From Gordonia namibiensis NBRC 108229 (GTDB lineage Bacteria; Actinomycetota; Actinomycetes; Mycobacteriales; Mycobacteriaceae): a stretch of DNA of 64,000 nucleotides. The notes beneath the pieces were generated by a model, which was not told the DNA's origin, did no database searches, and saw only the letters and a list, made by a program, of their open reading frames with translations. Positions 45,212-53,486 of the stretch are shown piece by piece. Both the position numbers and the translations under genes were made by a program. The stretch is taken from positions 186,001 through 250,000 of the forward strand of contig NZ_BAHE01000011.1 in assembly GCF_000298235.1 (NCBI RefSeq). Reading direction: 5' to 3'. Numbering within the stretch: the first letter of the stretch is position 1; each line of letters begins with the position of its first letter.

Positions 45212-46171
45212 ATGCGCGCCGAACGCCTCATCGCGGTCCTCATGCTGCTCAAGAAGCACGATCGGGTGACCGCGTCGACGATCGCCGCCGAACTCGAGGT
45301 GTCGGAGCGGACCGTGCTGCGCGACATCGAGGCCCTCTCGCTGTCCGGGGTCCCGGTGTACGCCGAGCGCGGCAGGCACGGAGGCTTCTCGCTCGTACCG
45401 GGTTATCGCACCGACCTCACGGGACTGACCGTCGAAGAGGCCACGTCGCTGCTGGCCGGAACGGGCCGGCTCGACTCCCCCGCCTTCGCCAGCGCGATGC
45501 GCAAGGTCACCGCGGCACTGCCCGAGGCCTACCGGGGTACCGCAGTTCGAGCCGCTCAACGGGTTCTGGTCCGCCCGGAGGGGTTTGTCCGTGCGCCGGA
45601 GGATCTCGACGCCCTCGACCCGGTGCAGTTCGCGGTCTTCGCGGGCAGACGAATACGCACCCGCTACCGCCCGCGTGGCGCCGACGAGGCACGCGAGCGG
45701 ATCCTCGATCCGGTCGGACTCATCATCGCCGGCGACACGTGGTACCTCGTCGCACACGGTGTCGGGCCGCACGACCGGACGGATGAACGCATGTACCGGT
45801 TGTCCCGGATGAGCGGGGTCGAGGTCCTCGACGAGCCGGCGGTGCGCGACGAGGCCGTGGATCTGAACGAGATCTGGGAGCGTCGACGCGCAGCGTTCCG
45901 GTCTTCCTTCGACCCGGTCGACGTGGTCATCGAGTGCGCCGCCGATGCCGTCGAGCAGATCCGGTCGATCGCGGCATTCTCCAAGCCCCTGACAGACAGC
46001 GGAACCCGACGGCGCGTCGAACTCCGGTTCGCCGACCACCGACACGCCGTTCGCGCGCTGTGGACAACTTTGTTCGACCACGACATCGTCGTTGAAGAAC
46101 CTGGGTGGGTCCGGGAAGCGCTGTCCGACCGGGCGCGAACAGCCCTGTCCAACACTGAAAAACGCCCCTGA
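45212..46171 (+). CDS. WYL-domain transcriptional regulator (YafY-like)
   Basis: A 319-residue regulator. Residues 1-60 form an HTH_11 winged helix (VTASTIAAELEVSERTVLRD), residues about 140-215 the WYL sensor domain (IRTRYRPRGADEARERILDP, GDTWYLVAHG) and residues 220-310 the WCX extension. It starts 10 bases after GAGAGAAG. The divergent DinB-like gene is the probable target. WYL ligands are often nucleic acids or their products; the ligand here is unknown. Confidence 0.87.
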   Translation: MRAERLIAVLMLLKKHDRVTASTIAAELEVSERTVLRDIEALSLSGVPVYAERGRHGGFSLVPGYRTDLTGLTVEEATSLLAGTGRLDSPAFASAMRKVTAALPEAYRGTAVRAAQRVLVRPEGFVRAPEDLDALDPVQFAVFAGRRIRTRYRPRGADEARERILDPVGLIIAGDTWYLVAHGVGPHDRTDERMYRLSRMSGVEVLDEPAVRDEAVDLNEIWERRRAAFRSSFDPVDVVIECAADAVEQIRSIAAFSKPLTDSGTRRRVELRFADHRHAVRALWTTLFDHDIVVEEPGWVREALSDRARTALSNTEKRP

Positions 46172-46223
46172 GAACGACCCTCTACAGACGGTCCGACGAC
46201 ACTATGTCGACGGCCCGGCTGCT

Positions 46224-46301
46224 GAGGGCGGTTCTCGGGGGCGGTTCCCAGGTGCGCTTCTCAGGGGCGGTTTTCAGGGGCGGTTTTCAGCGGCGGTTTT
46301 C
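46224..46301. repeat. 13-bp imperfect tandem repeat, six copies
   Basis: The unit is close to AGGGGCGGTTTTC, with copies at 46224, 46237, 46250, 46263, 46276 and 46289. The last three are the most alike. It lies between the convergent WYL regulator and acyl-CoA ligase genes; the T-rich half of each unit could help end transcription. Confidence 0.85.
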
Positions 46302-46315
46302 AGCGACGACTGGTG

Positions 46316-47962
46316 TCAGCCGACCCCGCGTTCGGAGTCGGCCCAATACTGCGACCGCAGCGCCTTCTTGTCCGGCTTGCCCAGAGCGGTCAGCGGCAAC
46401 GAGTCGGCGAAGATGACCCGCTTCGGAGACTGCACCGCACCCTTGCGGTCCTTGACCGTCTGCTGGATCTCGGCGGTGATGCGTTCCTTCGCAGCGTCGT
46501 CGGCGTCCGCGTCGGCACGCAGCACGACGATCGCCGTGACCGCCTCACCCCACTTCTCATCCGGCACACCGATGACGCCGACCTGGCCGACGGCCGGATG
46601 CTCGGCCACGACGTCCTCGACCTCGCGGGGGAAGACGTTGAATCCACCGGTGACGATCATGTCCTTGGTGCGGTCGACGATGAACCAGAAGCCGTCCTCG
46701 TCTTCCCGCGCGACGTCGCCGGTGCGCAGCCAGCCGTCGCGGAAGGTCTCAGCCGTCTGCTCTGGGAGACCGAGGTAACCGCCGGCGAGAAGCGGTCCGG
46801 CGACACAGATCTCGCCCGGTTCGCCCTGGGGGACGGGCTTGTCGTCGGGACCGAGCAGTGCCGTGCGCAGGAACGCCGACGGCCGGCCGCAGCTGCTCAG
46901 GCGACGCTGATCCTCCCCCGGTCCCGGGTGATCGTCCTTGGCGAGGTAGCTGATCACCATCGGCGCCTCGGACTGTCCGTAGTACTGGGCGAAGATCGGA
47001 CCGAACCGTTCGATCGCCTCGGCGAGACGCACCGGATTGATCGGCGACGCACCGTAATACACGGTTTCCAGCGACGAGAGATCGCGCGTCCGCGAGTCCG
47101 GGTGATCCATCAGCGCATACAGCATCGACGGCACGAGCATCGTCGCCGTGATCTTCTGCTCCTCGATGGTCTTGAGGACCTCGGCCGGGTCGAACTTCGA
47201 CAGCACCACCATCGACCCGCCCTTCATGAGGGTCGGGATGAAGAAGGCCGCACCCGCATGCGACAGCGGCGTGCAGAGCAGGAACCGCGGGTGTTCCGGC
47301 CACTCCCACTCGGCGAGCTGGATCTGGGTCATCGTCGCCATCGCACGCGCGGTTCCGATGACGCCCTTTGGTTTTCCGGTGGTGCCACCGGTGTAGGTGA
47401 TCGAGACAACGTGGTCGGGCGACAGATGCGCGGCGACGAGCGGCTTCGGTTCGAAGTTCTCCGCCTCGGCGATGACGTCACGGGCCTGCGCCGACAACTG
47501 TTCCGGCACCGGACCGAGGGTCAGCACCTGCTTCAGGCCGGGGACGCGTTCGAGCAGGGCGGCCGCGCGTTCGACGAACATCGGCACGGGATCGATGATG
47601 AGGGTCGAGACGCCGGCGTCGGCGAGGACGTAGGCGTGGTCGTCGAGCGATCCGAGCGGGTGCAGCGCGGTTCGCCGCCATCCCTGTGTCTGGCCGGCGC
47701 CGATGACGAAGAGCACCTCGGGGCGGTTCAGCGCCAGCAGACCGACCGCGGTGCCGGTACCCGCGCCCAACCCCTCGAAGGCCTGGATGTAGCGGCTGAT
47801 CGCGGCGGCCATCTCGCCACCAGTCATCTCCGTGTCACCCAGGGACAGCACCGTGCGATCGGCGTGGCGCTTGAGCGCGGCGACCATCAGGTCGCCCATG
47901 TGCGTACCCCCGCGAAGGTGATCGAAGTCGGTCGGTGCGGTCGTCGTACCCTCGTTCGTCAT
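46316..47962 (-). CDS. Acyl-CoA synthetase (FadD-type)
   Basis: A 548-residue adenylate-forming ligase: phosphate loop TYTGGTTGKPKG, YYGQSEAPM motif, WLRTGDVAREDEDGFWFIVD and a C-terminal lysine in LTALGKPDKKALR. The substrate cannot be read from the sequence. A degenerate KstR-type sequence (47973-47986) and a perfect one (48029-48042) lie upstream, so a sterol-derived acid is likely. It resembles FadD8-type enzymes more than FadD17 or FadD19, but I assign no symbol. Confidence 0.87.
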   Translation of the reverse strand: MTNEGTTTAPTDFDHLRGGTHMGDLMVAALKRHADRTVLSLGDTEMTGGEMAAAISRYIQAFEGLGAGTGTAVGLLALNRPEVLFVIGAGQTQGWRRTALHPLGSLDDHAYVLADAGVSTLIIDPVPMFVERAAALLERVPGLKQVLTLGPVPEQLSAQARDVIAEAENFEPKPLVAAHLSPDHVVSITYTGGTTGKPKGVIGTARAMATMTQIQLAEWEWPEHPRFLLCTPLSHAGAAFFIPTLMKGGSMVVLSKFDPAEVLKTIEEQKITATMLVPSMLYALMDHPDSRTRDLSSLETVYYGASPINPVRLAEAIERFGPIFAQYYGQSEAPMVISYLAKDDHPGPGEDQRRLSSCGRPSAFLRTALLGPDDKPVPQGEPGEICVAGPLLAGGYLGLPEQTAETFRDGWLRTGDVAREDEDGFWFIVDRTKDMIVTGGFNVFPREVEDVVAEHPAVGQVGVIGVPDEKWGEAVTAIVVLRADADADDAAKERITAEIQQTVKDRKGAVQSPKRVIFADSLPLTALGKPDKKALRSQYWADSERGVG

Positions 47963-47972
47963 GCCACAAGAC

Positions 47973-47986
47973 TAGGACGTGTTACA
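47973..47986. promoter_or_regulatory. Weak KstR-like site near the acyl-CoA ligase start
   Basis: TAGGACGTGTTACA matches TNNAACNNGTTNNA except G for A at the first core base. It lies 11 bases before the ligase start. Confidence 0.45.
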
Positions 47987-48028
47987 GCTTCAGGAAAGAA
48001 GGACCACCAAAATGGCGGTTATTGCCTG

Positions 48029-48042
48029 TAGAACACGTTCTA
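48029..48042. promoter_or_regulatory. KstR-type operator between ligase and GNAT genes
   Basis: TAGAACACGTTCTA matches every fixed position of TNNAACNNGTTNNA. It is 67 bases from the ligase start and 78 bases from the GNAT start. Confidence 0.86.
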
Positions 48043-48107
48043 GCTTGACGCGCCGGATGCGCGTGAGGAAGCCGCGAGGCCGGCCCCCGGACCCACCGGG
48101 GGTGTCC

Positions 48108-48113
48108 TAGGAT
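48108..48113 (+). promoter_or_regulatory. Minus-10 element of a leaderless promoter
   Basis: TAGGAT fits TANNNT and ends six bases before ATG 48120. No Shine-Dalgarno sequence is present, so the GNAT gene is probably leaderless. Confidence 0.55.
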
Positions 48114-48119
48114 CGAAGC

Positions 48120-48776
48120 ATGACTGATCTTGACCAGGCCACCACTCGCCGCGACATCGCTGACGCCCTGCTCACCGCGCTGGAGCGTCGACACGAGGTC
48201 CTCGACGCCATCGTCGACGCGGAGAATCACGACGAGGCCGTCACCGCCATCGCGGAGCTCCTCGGCAAGTCGCAGCTGGGCGCCAAGGCGATCCTGGACA
48301 TGAAGCTGAACCAGCTGACCAAGGACGAGCGCCGCAAGAACCAGGCCGAGCTCGACGACCTCAACAGCGCCCTCACCTTCACCCTGGCCGAGCGTCCCGC
48401 CAGCAGCGGCGACACCCTCGACCTGCGTCCGTTCGACCCGCAGGCCGACGCCGAACTGTTCGCGGCCCGCACCGACGAACTCGGCACCGCGGGCGACGGT
48501 TCGGGTGCGCCGGCCGGTGACGTAGCCGCCGAGATCAGCGCCGCCACCGACCGCGTCGACGCCGAGGAGGCCGTCTGGCTCGTTGCCGTCGAGGGAGACT
48601 CCAAGGTGGGTTTCGTCTTCGGCGAGCTCAAGAACGGCGAGGTCGACCTGCGCATCTGGATTCACCCGCAGTACCGCAAATCCGGCTACGGCACCGCCGC
48701 CCTGCGCAAGTCGCGCTCGGAGATGGCGGCGTACTTCCCCGGAGTGCCGATGGTCGTGCGCGCACCCGGCGCCTAG
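48120..48776 (+). CDS. GyrA-coiled-coil-like domain fused to GNAT acetyltransferase
   Basis: A 218-residue protein. Residues about 15-80 resemble the GyrA tower/coiled-coil tip: EVLDAIVDAENHDEAVTAIA, then LLGKSQLGAKAILDMKLNQL, much like GyrA LLDIDEIQAQAILDMQLRRL. Residues about 100-215 form a GNAT fold with FVFGELKNGEVDLRIWIHPQ and YRKSGYGTAAL, the acetyl-CoA loop. The substrate is unknown; a topoisomerase-related or protein target could be guessed. The gene has its own leaderless promoter and a strong terminator. Confidence 0.78.
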   Translation: MTDLDQATTRRDIADALLTALERRHEVLDAIVDAENHDEAVTAIAELLGKSQLGAKAILDMKLNQLTKDERRKNQAELDDLNSALTFTLAERPASSGDTLDLRPFDPQADAELFAARTDELGTAGDGSGAPAGDVAAEISAATDRVDAEEAVWLVAVEGDSKVGFVFGELKNGEVDLRIWIHPQYRKSGYGTAALRKSRSEMAAYFPGVPMVVRAPGA

Positions 48777-48791
48777 TCCCAGCGCAGACGA

Positions 48792-48835
48792 CGAACCCAC
48801 CATCCCGCACGGGGTGGTGGGTTCGGTCGTTTTTT
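48792..48835 (+). terminator. Rho-independent terminator of the GNAT gene
   Basis: CGAACCCACCATCCC pairs with GGGGTGGTGGGTTCG around GCAC, with one G-T pair, followed by GTCGTTTTTTG. It lies 15 bases after the stop codon. Confidence 0.95.
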
Positions 48836-48844
48836 GCTTGCAGC

Positions 48845-49222
48845 TCAGACGGATTGAGGCCGGGGCAGCCCGAACCTCGCGACAATCGCCCGGATCCGGT
48901 TCTCCTCGTCGACGACGAAGGTCTCCGACACCGGAGCACCGAGGCGCAGGGCCCGCGGCCGGACGTGCACCACGTACCGGGTGGTGACGCTGTGCCCGTC
49001 GACCTGCGCGGCGAAGTCCGAGATCCGGTGGATCAGGCGGAACTGCGGACCGTTCGCGAGGCTGCGGGCGATGTGCGGTCCGTTGCGTCCGGTCCGCACG
49101 CCGAATTCGACGCGGGTGCAGTCGGGATGCAACGACACCGCCGACGGGTCGTGGCTGACCAGGGCGTCGACATACGCCCGGGCCGCCGCGACCCGCTGCT
49201 GATCTCTGTCTGCCGAGGTCAC
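48845..49222 (-). CDS. SnoaL-like NTF2-fold protein of the KstR2 cluster
   Basis: A 125-residue NTF2/SnoaL-like protein: AAARAYVDALVSHDPSAVSL helix, CTRVEFGVRTGRNGPHIARS, DFAAQVDGHSVTTRYVVHV strands. GTG 49222 overlaps the stop of the SDR gene in GTGA. It shares the operon with two SDRs that belong to HIP (ring C/D) degradation. Function is not known; a hydratase/isomerase-type role on a ring intermediate is inferred from fold and position. Confidence 0.78.
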   Translation of the reverse strand: MTSADRDQQRVAAARAYVDALVSHDPSAVSLHPDCTRVEFGVRTGRNGPHIARSLANGPQFRLIHRISDFAAQVDGHSVTTRYVVHVRPRALRLGAPVSETFVVDEENRIRAIVARFGLPRPQSV

Positions 49223-50115
49223 CGCGCGCCGTAGACCGGCATGGGGACCGGCGCCTTCGCCAGGATCTCCTCGACCACCGGACCGAGCTCGGCGGCCTCC
49301 CAGCGAGATCCCTTGTCCCGCTCGACGCTTCGCTGCCAGCCGTCGGTCACCGAGATCTTGCCGCCCTCGATCTCGAAGACCCGACCGTTCACCGACGCCG
49401 ACTCGGGCGAGCCGAGCCACACCACGAGCGGCGAGATGTTCGCCGGGTCCATCACGTCGAACGAGCCGTCGGCGGGAGCTGCCATCTGTGCGGCCATCGC
49501 ATCGCCGGCACCCATGGTCATCGCGGTACGGGCAGCCGGCGCGATCGCGTTGACGGTGATGCCGTAGCCGCCGAGTTCGGCAGCCGCCTGGATGGTGAGC
49601 GCGGAGATGCCCGCCTTCGCGGCGACGTAATTGCCTTGACCGATCGAACCGTACAGTCCGGCACCGGAACTGGTGTTGATGATCCGTGCCTGCGGGGTGC
49701 GTCCCGCCTTGGCCTCCGCACGCCAGTAGGCCGCGGCGTGCCGCAGGCCGACGAAGTGCCCCTTGAGGTGCACGCGGACGACGGCGTCCCACTCGTCTTC
49801 CGAGAGCGACACGAGCATGCGGTCACGGACGAAACCGGCGTTGTTGACGAGAACGTCGAGCCGACCGAACGTGTCGACAGCGGTGGCCACCATGGCCTCG
49901 CCGCTCTGCCAGTCGGCCACGTCGCCCACCGATGCGACGGCCTCGCCACCGGCCGTGGTGATCTCGTCGACGACCTCGGTAGCGAGGTTCTCCGCATAGT
50001 CGTTGACCACGACCTTGGCGCCGTCGGCGGCGAAGGCGAGAGCGTGGGCTCGTCCGATACCCTGTCCGGCGCCGGTCACGATGACGACGCGGCCCTCATT
50101 CAGCTTGCTACTCAA
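49219..50115 (-). CDS. SDR-family dehydrogenase of the HIP pathway (Rv3548c-like)
   Basis: A 298-residue short-chain dehydrogenase: NAD site TGAGQGIGRAHALAF, NNAGFVRDRM, catalytic Ser in INTSSGAGLYGS and Tyr-x3-Lys in GNYVAAKAG. TTG 50115 is chosen because AAAGGA precedes it and SSKLNEGRVVIVTG begins the mature-looking N-terminus. It corresponds to Rv3548c in the KstR2 regulon. It lies 43 bases downstream of the second SDR and overlaps the SnoaL-like gene at its end. Confidence 0.87.
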   Translation of the reverse strand: MSSKLNEGRVVIVTGAGQGIGRAHALAFAADGAKVVVNDYAENLATEVVDEITTAGGEAVASVGDVADWQSGEAMVATAVDTFGRLDVLVNNAGFVRDRMLVSLSEDEWDAVVRVHLKGHFVGLRHAAAYWRAEAKAGRTPQARIINTSSGAGLYGSIGQGNYVAAKAGISALTIQAAAELGGYGITVNAIAPAARTAMTMGAGDAMAAQMAAPADGSFDVMDPANISPLVVWLGSPESASVNGRVFEIEGGKISVTDGWQRSVERDKGSRWEAAELGPVVEEILAKAPVPMPVYGAR

Positions 50116-50158
50116 GGTGTTTCCTTTCTGAACTGCAAAGACTTGTGGATCGGGTGGA

Positions 50159-50947
50159 TCAGACGGCATTGCCGGCGGTCGCGGCGTCGAGGAAGGCCGG
50201 CTTCTCGCCACCGCCGTGCACGGTGAGCGTCGAACCGCTGATGTAACCGGCCAGCGGCGAGAGCAGGAAGGCGACGGCGTTCCCGACGTCGACGGGTGTC
50301 GCCATCCGGCCGAGCGGAATGGTGGCGCCGACGGCCGCCACCCCGGCGTCATCTCCGTAATGGAGGTGCGACTGTTCGGTCTCGACGGGACCGGCGACGA
50401 CCGAGTTGACCCGCACCTTCGGGGCCCATTCGACGGCCAGCGAGGTCATCAGGTTGTCGAGGCCGGCCTTCGCCGCACCGTAGGCCGAAGTGCCCGGCGA
50501 CGGCCGGTGCCCGCTGACGCTCGAGACATTGACGATCGCGCCGCCGTCCGGCTGCGACTGCATGACCGCGTTCGCGGCCTTGGCCACAGCGAGGGGCGCC
50601 AGGAGGTTGAGGTCGACGATCTTGCTCGCGAAACGGACCGAGGCGTCGGCGGCCAGCGCGAAGGGCGATCCACCGGCGTTGTTGACCACCCCGTCGATGC
50701 GGCCGGCGCGGCCGACGATGTCGTCGATCATCGTCTCGACGGCGGCGGCGTCGCGGACGTCGCAGGAGAAGAAGTCGATGTCGCGGAGGTCGTCGGCGAG
50801 GTTGTCCGCGTTCCTACCGCAGATCACCGGCCGGGCGCCGAGCGCCGACAGCACCCGGGTGATACCCGCGCCGACCCCTCGTGCACCACCGGTGACCAGG
50901 ACAACCTTCCCGACCAGGCCCAGCTCGACCTGTGACTGCGTCTGCAT
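50159..50947 (-). CDS. SDR-family dehydrogenase of the HIP pathway (Rv3549c-like)
   Basis: A 262-residue short-chain dehydrogenase: NAD site TGGARGVGAGITRVL, NNAGGSPF, Ser in VNVSSVSGHRPSPG and Tyr-x3-Lys in SAYGAAKAG. ATG 50947 lies 21 bases from a KstR2 operator. It corresponds to Rv3549c, divergent from echA20 as in M. tuberculosis. The exact steroid intermediate is not settled; it acts in the KstR2-controlled HIP pathway. Confidence 0.88.
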   Translation of the reverse strand: MQTQSQVELGLVGKVVLVTGGARGVGAGITRVLSALGARPVICGRNADNLADDLRDIDFFSCDVRDAAAVETMIDDIVGRAGRIDGVVNNAGGSPFALAADASVRFASKIVDLNLLAPLAVAKAANAVMQSQPDGGAIVNVSSVSGHRPSPGTSAYGAAKAGLDNLMTSLAVEWAPKVRVNSVVAGPVETEQSHLHYGDDAGVAAVGATIPLGRMATPVDVGNAVAFLLSPLAGYISGSTLTVHGGGEKPAFLDAATAGNAV

Positions 50948-50967
50948 GGGTGCTACCCTACCAAACA

Positions 50968-50981
50968 ACCAAGCACTTGCT
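50968..50981. promoter_or_regulatory. KstR2-type operator between SDR operon and echA20
   Basis: ACCAAGCACTTGCT matches AnCAAGnnCTTGnT at every fixed position, and its opposite strand matches again four bases over, giving a double palindrome in AACCAAGCACTTGCTTGGTT. It lies 21 bases from the SDR and 58 from echA20. Confidence 0.92.
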
Positions 50982-51038
50982 TGGTTCAATGCTTGCGCAG
51001 CCCACGAGGCTGACACCGCAGCCACGAGAGGAGCACGC

Positions 51039-51824
51039 GTGCCGATCACCACGACACGTACCGAATCCGGCATCGTGACCATCACGGTCGACTACCCGCC
51101 GGTCAACGCGCTGCCATCGGCCGCGTGGTTCGAACTCGCCGATGCGGTCACCGCAGCCGGCGTCGACCCGGCCACGCATGTCGTGGTGTTGCGCGCCGAA
51201 GGACGCGGCTTCAACGCCGGCGTCGACATCAAGGAGATGCAGGCCACCGAGGGCTTCGACGCCCTGATCGGCGCCAACCGCGGATGCGCGGCGGCCTTCG
51301 GTGCCGTCTACGACTGTGCGGTCCCGGTGATCGTCGCGGTCAACGGCTTCTGCGTCGGCGGCGGTATCGGCCTGGTCGGCAACGCCGACGTCATCGTGGC
51401 CTCCGACGACGCGGTCTTCGGCCTTCCGGAGGTCGATCGCGGAGCACTCGGTGCAGCAACACATCTCGCGCGCCTGGTGCCGCAACACATGATGCGCACC
51501 CTCTACTTCACCGCGAAGAACGTGACGGCCCAGCAGCTCGAGCACTTCGGTTCGGTGTACCGCGTCGTGCCCCGCGAAGAGCTCCTCGACGCCGCGCTCG
51601 AGGTCGCCGAGGCCATCGCGGCCAAGGACACCCGGGTCATCCGGGCGGCCAAGGAGGCCATCAACCACATCGACCCGGTCGACGTGAAGGCCAGCTACCG
51701 CCTCGAACAGGGCTTCACCTTCGAGCTGAACCTGGCCGGCGTCGCCGACGAGCATCGCGACGCGTTCGTCTCGACCGGAAAGCCACTCACCTCGAACGCT
51801 TCTCACAACGGAGGACACGCCTGA
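51039..51824 (+). CDS. echA20: HIP-CoA enoyl hydratase/ring hydrolase EchA20
   Basis: A 261-residue crotonase-fold enzyme. EchA20 opens ring C in the HIP pathway. Oxyanion-hole residues lie in RAEGRGFNAGVDIKEMQ and NGFCVGGGIGLVGNADVIVA; EVDRGALGAATHLARLVP follows. GTG 51039 has GAGAGGAG five bases upstream. It lies one base before ipdA, heading the echA20-ipdA-ipdB-ipdC operon behind a KstR2 box. Confidence 0.93.
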   Translation: MPITTTRTESGIVTITVDYPPVNALPSAAWFELADAVTAAGVDPATHVVVLRAEGRGFNAGVDIKEMQATEGFDALIGANRGCAAAFGAVYDCAVPVIVAVNGFCVGGGIGLVGNADVIVASDDAVFGLPEVDRGALGAATHLARLVPQHMMRTLYFTAKNVTAQQLEHFGSVYRVVPREELLDAALEVAEAIAAKDTRVIRAAKEAINHIDPVDVKASYRLEQGFTFELNLAGVADEHRDAFVSTGKPLTSNASHNGGHA

Positions 51825-51825
51825 G

Positions 51826-52719
51826 ATGCCGACCGACAAGACAAGCACTCTCGATGACGTCGTCGCGGAACTCCGCGACGGCATGACCATCGGCATCGGC
51901 GGCTGGGGTTCGCGCCGCAAGCCGATGGCACTGGTCCGCGCGATCGCCCGCTCGGACGTCAAGGACCTCACGGTCGTGACCTACGGCGGCCCCGACCTCG
52001 GATTGCTCTGCGCCGCAGGCAAGGTGCGCCGTGCCTACTACGGTTTCGTCTCGCTGGATTCCGCCCCCTTCTACGACCCGTGGTTCGCCAAGGCGCGCAC
52101 CAACGGCGAGATCGAGGTGCGTGAGATGGACGAAGGCATGGTCAAGTGCGGCCTCGAGGCCGCCGCGGCCCGTGTGCCGTTCCTCCCGATCCGGGCCGGG
52201 CTCGGTTCCGATGTCCTGAACTTCTGGGAGGGCGAGCTCAAGACCGTCGAGTCCCCCTACCCGGACGCCGACGGGCGGACCCAGACGCTGGTCGCGATGC
52301 CGGCATTGAAGCTCGACGCCGCGTTCGTCCATCTCGACCTGGCCGACGCGCACGGCAACGCCGCCTACACCGGCGTCGACCCGTACTTCGACGATCTCTA
52401 CTGTGGGGCAGCCGAACGCCGCTACCTGGAGGCCGATCAGATCGTCTCCACCGAGGTCCTGGTGAAAACCGTTCCGCATCAGCGACTTCTGCTGAACCGT
52501 ATGAACGTCGACCGGGTGGTGCACACACCGAACGGCGCTCACTTCACTTTTGCCGGTGAGTACGGGCGCGACGAGAAGTTCCAGCAGTTCTATGTCGCCA
52601 GTGCCAAGGAACCCGACACGTGGGAGACGTTCTCCCGCCGATTCCTCCAGGTCGACGAGGAGACCTACCAGCGCGAGGTCAGTGCCTGGCAGGACGAGCA
52701 GAAGGAGGACGGACAATGA
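51826..52719 (+). CDS. ipdA: COCHEA-CoA hydrolase subunit IpdA
   Basis: A 297-residue class I CoA-transferase-like subunit. With IpdB it hydrolyses the last steroid ring (ring D opening of COCHEA-CoA). Domain marks include GMTIGIGGWGSRRKPMALVR near the start and VVTYGGPDLGLL. It lacks the classical transferase Glu motif, as known for IpdAB. Its stop overlaps ipdB in ATGA, ensuring equal synthesis. It corresponds to Rv3551. Confidence 0.93.
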   Translation: MPTDKTSTLDDVVAELRDGMTIGIGGWGSRRKPMALVRAIARSDVKDLTVVTYGGPDLGLLCAAGKVRRAYYGFVSLDSAPFYDPWFAKARTNGEIEVREMDEGMVKCGLEAAAARVPFLPIRAGLGSDVLNFWEGELKTVESPYPDADGRTQTLVAMPALKLDAAFVHLDLADAHGNAAYTGVDPYFDDLYCGAAERRYLEADQIVSTEVLVKTVPHQRLLLNRMNVDRVVHTPNGAHFTFAGEYGRDEKFQQFYVASAKEPDTWETFSRRFLQVDEETYQREVSAWQDEQKEDGQ

Positions 52720-53486
52720 GCACCGCCGAGACCCAGGCCCCTGCCGAAGCCACGAGGGCCGAGTACTGCGTGATCTCGTGCGCCGACATCTTCGCCGGCG
52801 CTGGCGAGATCATGGCGTCGCCGATGGCTCCCGTCCCCCTGCTCGGCGCCCGCCTGGCACGTCTGACGACCGAGCCCGACCTGCTGATCACCGACGGCGA
52901 GGCGCTGATCCTCGCCGACACCCCGCCGATCGGCAAGACCGGCCCCATCGAGGGTTGGATGCCGTTCCGCAAGGTGTTCGACGTCGTGGCGTCGGGTCGT
53001 CGCCATGTGGTGATGGGCGCCAACCAGATCGACCGTCACGGCAATCAGAACCTGTCGGCGTTCGGACCGCTTCAGCACCCGACACGCCAGATGTTCGGTG
53101 TACGTGGGGCTCCCGGCAACACGATCAACCATCCGACCAGCTACTGGGTCGCACGGCACTCCGCCCGCGTCTTCGGCGAGTCGGTCGACATCGTGTCCGG
53201 CGTCGGTTTCGACAAGGTCGACCCGGCCAACCCCGCGTTCGACGACCTCAACATCCATCGGGTGGTCACCAACCTCGGCGTCTTCGACTTCGGCGGGGCG
53301 GATCACACGATGCGGGCGCTGTCGCTGCATCCGGGGGTCACCGCCGACGAGGTCGCCGAGAACACCGGCTTCGAGATCGAAGGCCTCGCCGACGCCCCGG
53401 AGACGCGGCAACCCACCGCAGAGGAACTGAGCCTCATCCGAGACGTGCTCGATCCCAAGGGTGTTCGCAACAAGGAAGTTCGATGA
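52716..53486 (+). CDS. ipdB: COCHEA-CoA hydrolase subunit IpdB
   Basis: A 256-residue class I CoA-transferase-like beta subunit, partner of IpdA. It has FAGAGEIMASPMAPVPLLGA and VVMGANQIDRHGNQNLSAFG, the latter the conserved GANQID..GN segment of the family. ATG 52716 overlaps the ipdA stop; its own stop overlaps ipdC in ATGA. It corresponds to Rv3552. Confidence 0.93.
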   Translation: MSTAETQAPAEATRAEYCVISCADIFAGAGEIMASPMAPVPLLGARLARLTTEPDLLITDGEALILADTPPIGKTGPIEGWMPFRKVFDVVASGRRHVVMGANQIDRHGNQNLSAFGPLQHPTRQMFGVRGAPGNTINHPTSYWVARHSARVFGESVDIVSGVGFDKVDPANPAFDDLNIHRVVTNLGVFDFGGADHTMRALSLHPGVTADEVAENTGFEIEGLADAPETRQPTAEELSLIRDVLDPKGVRNKEVR

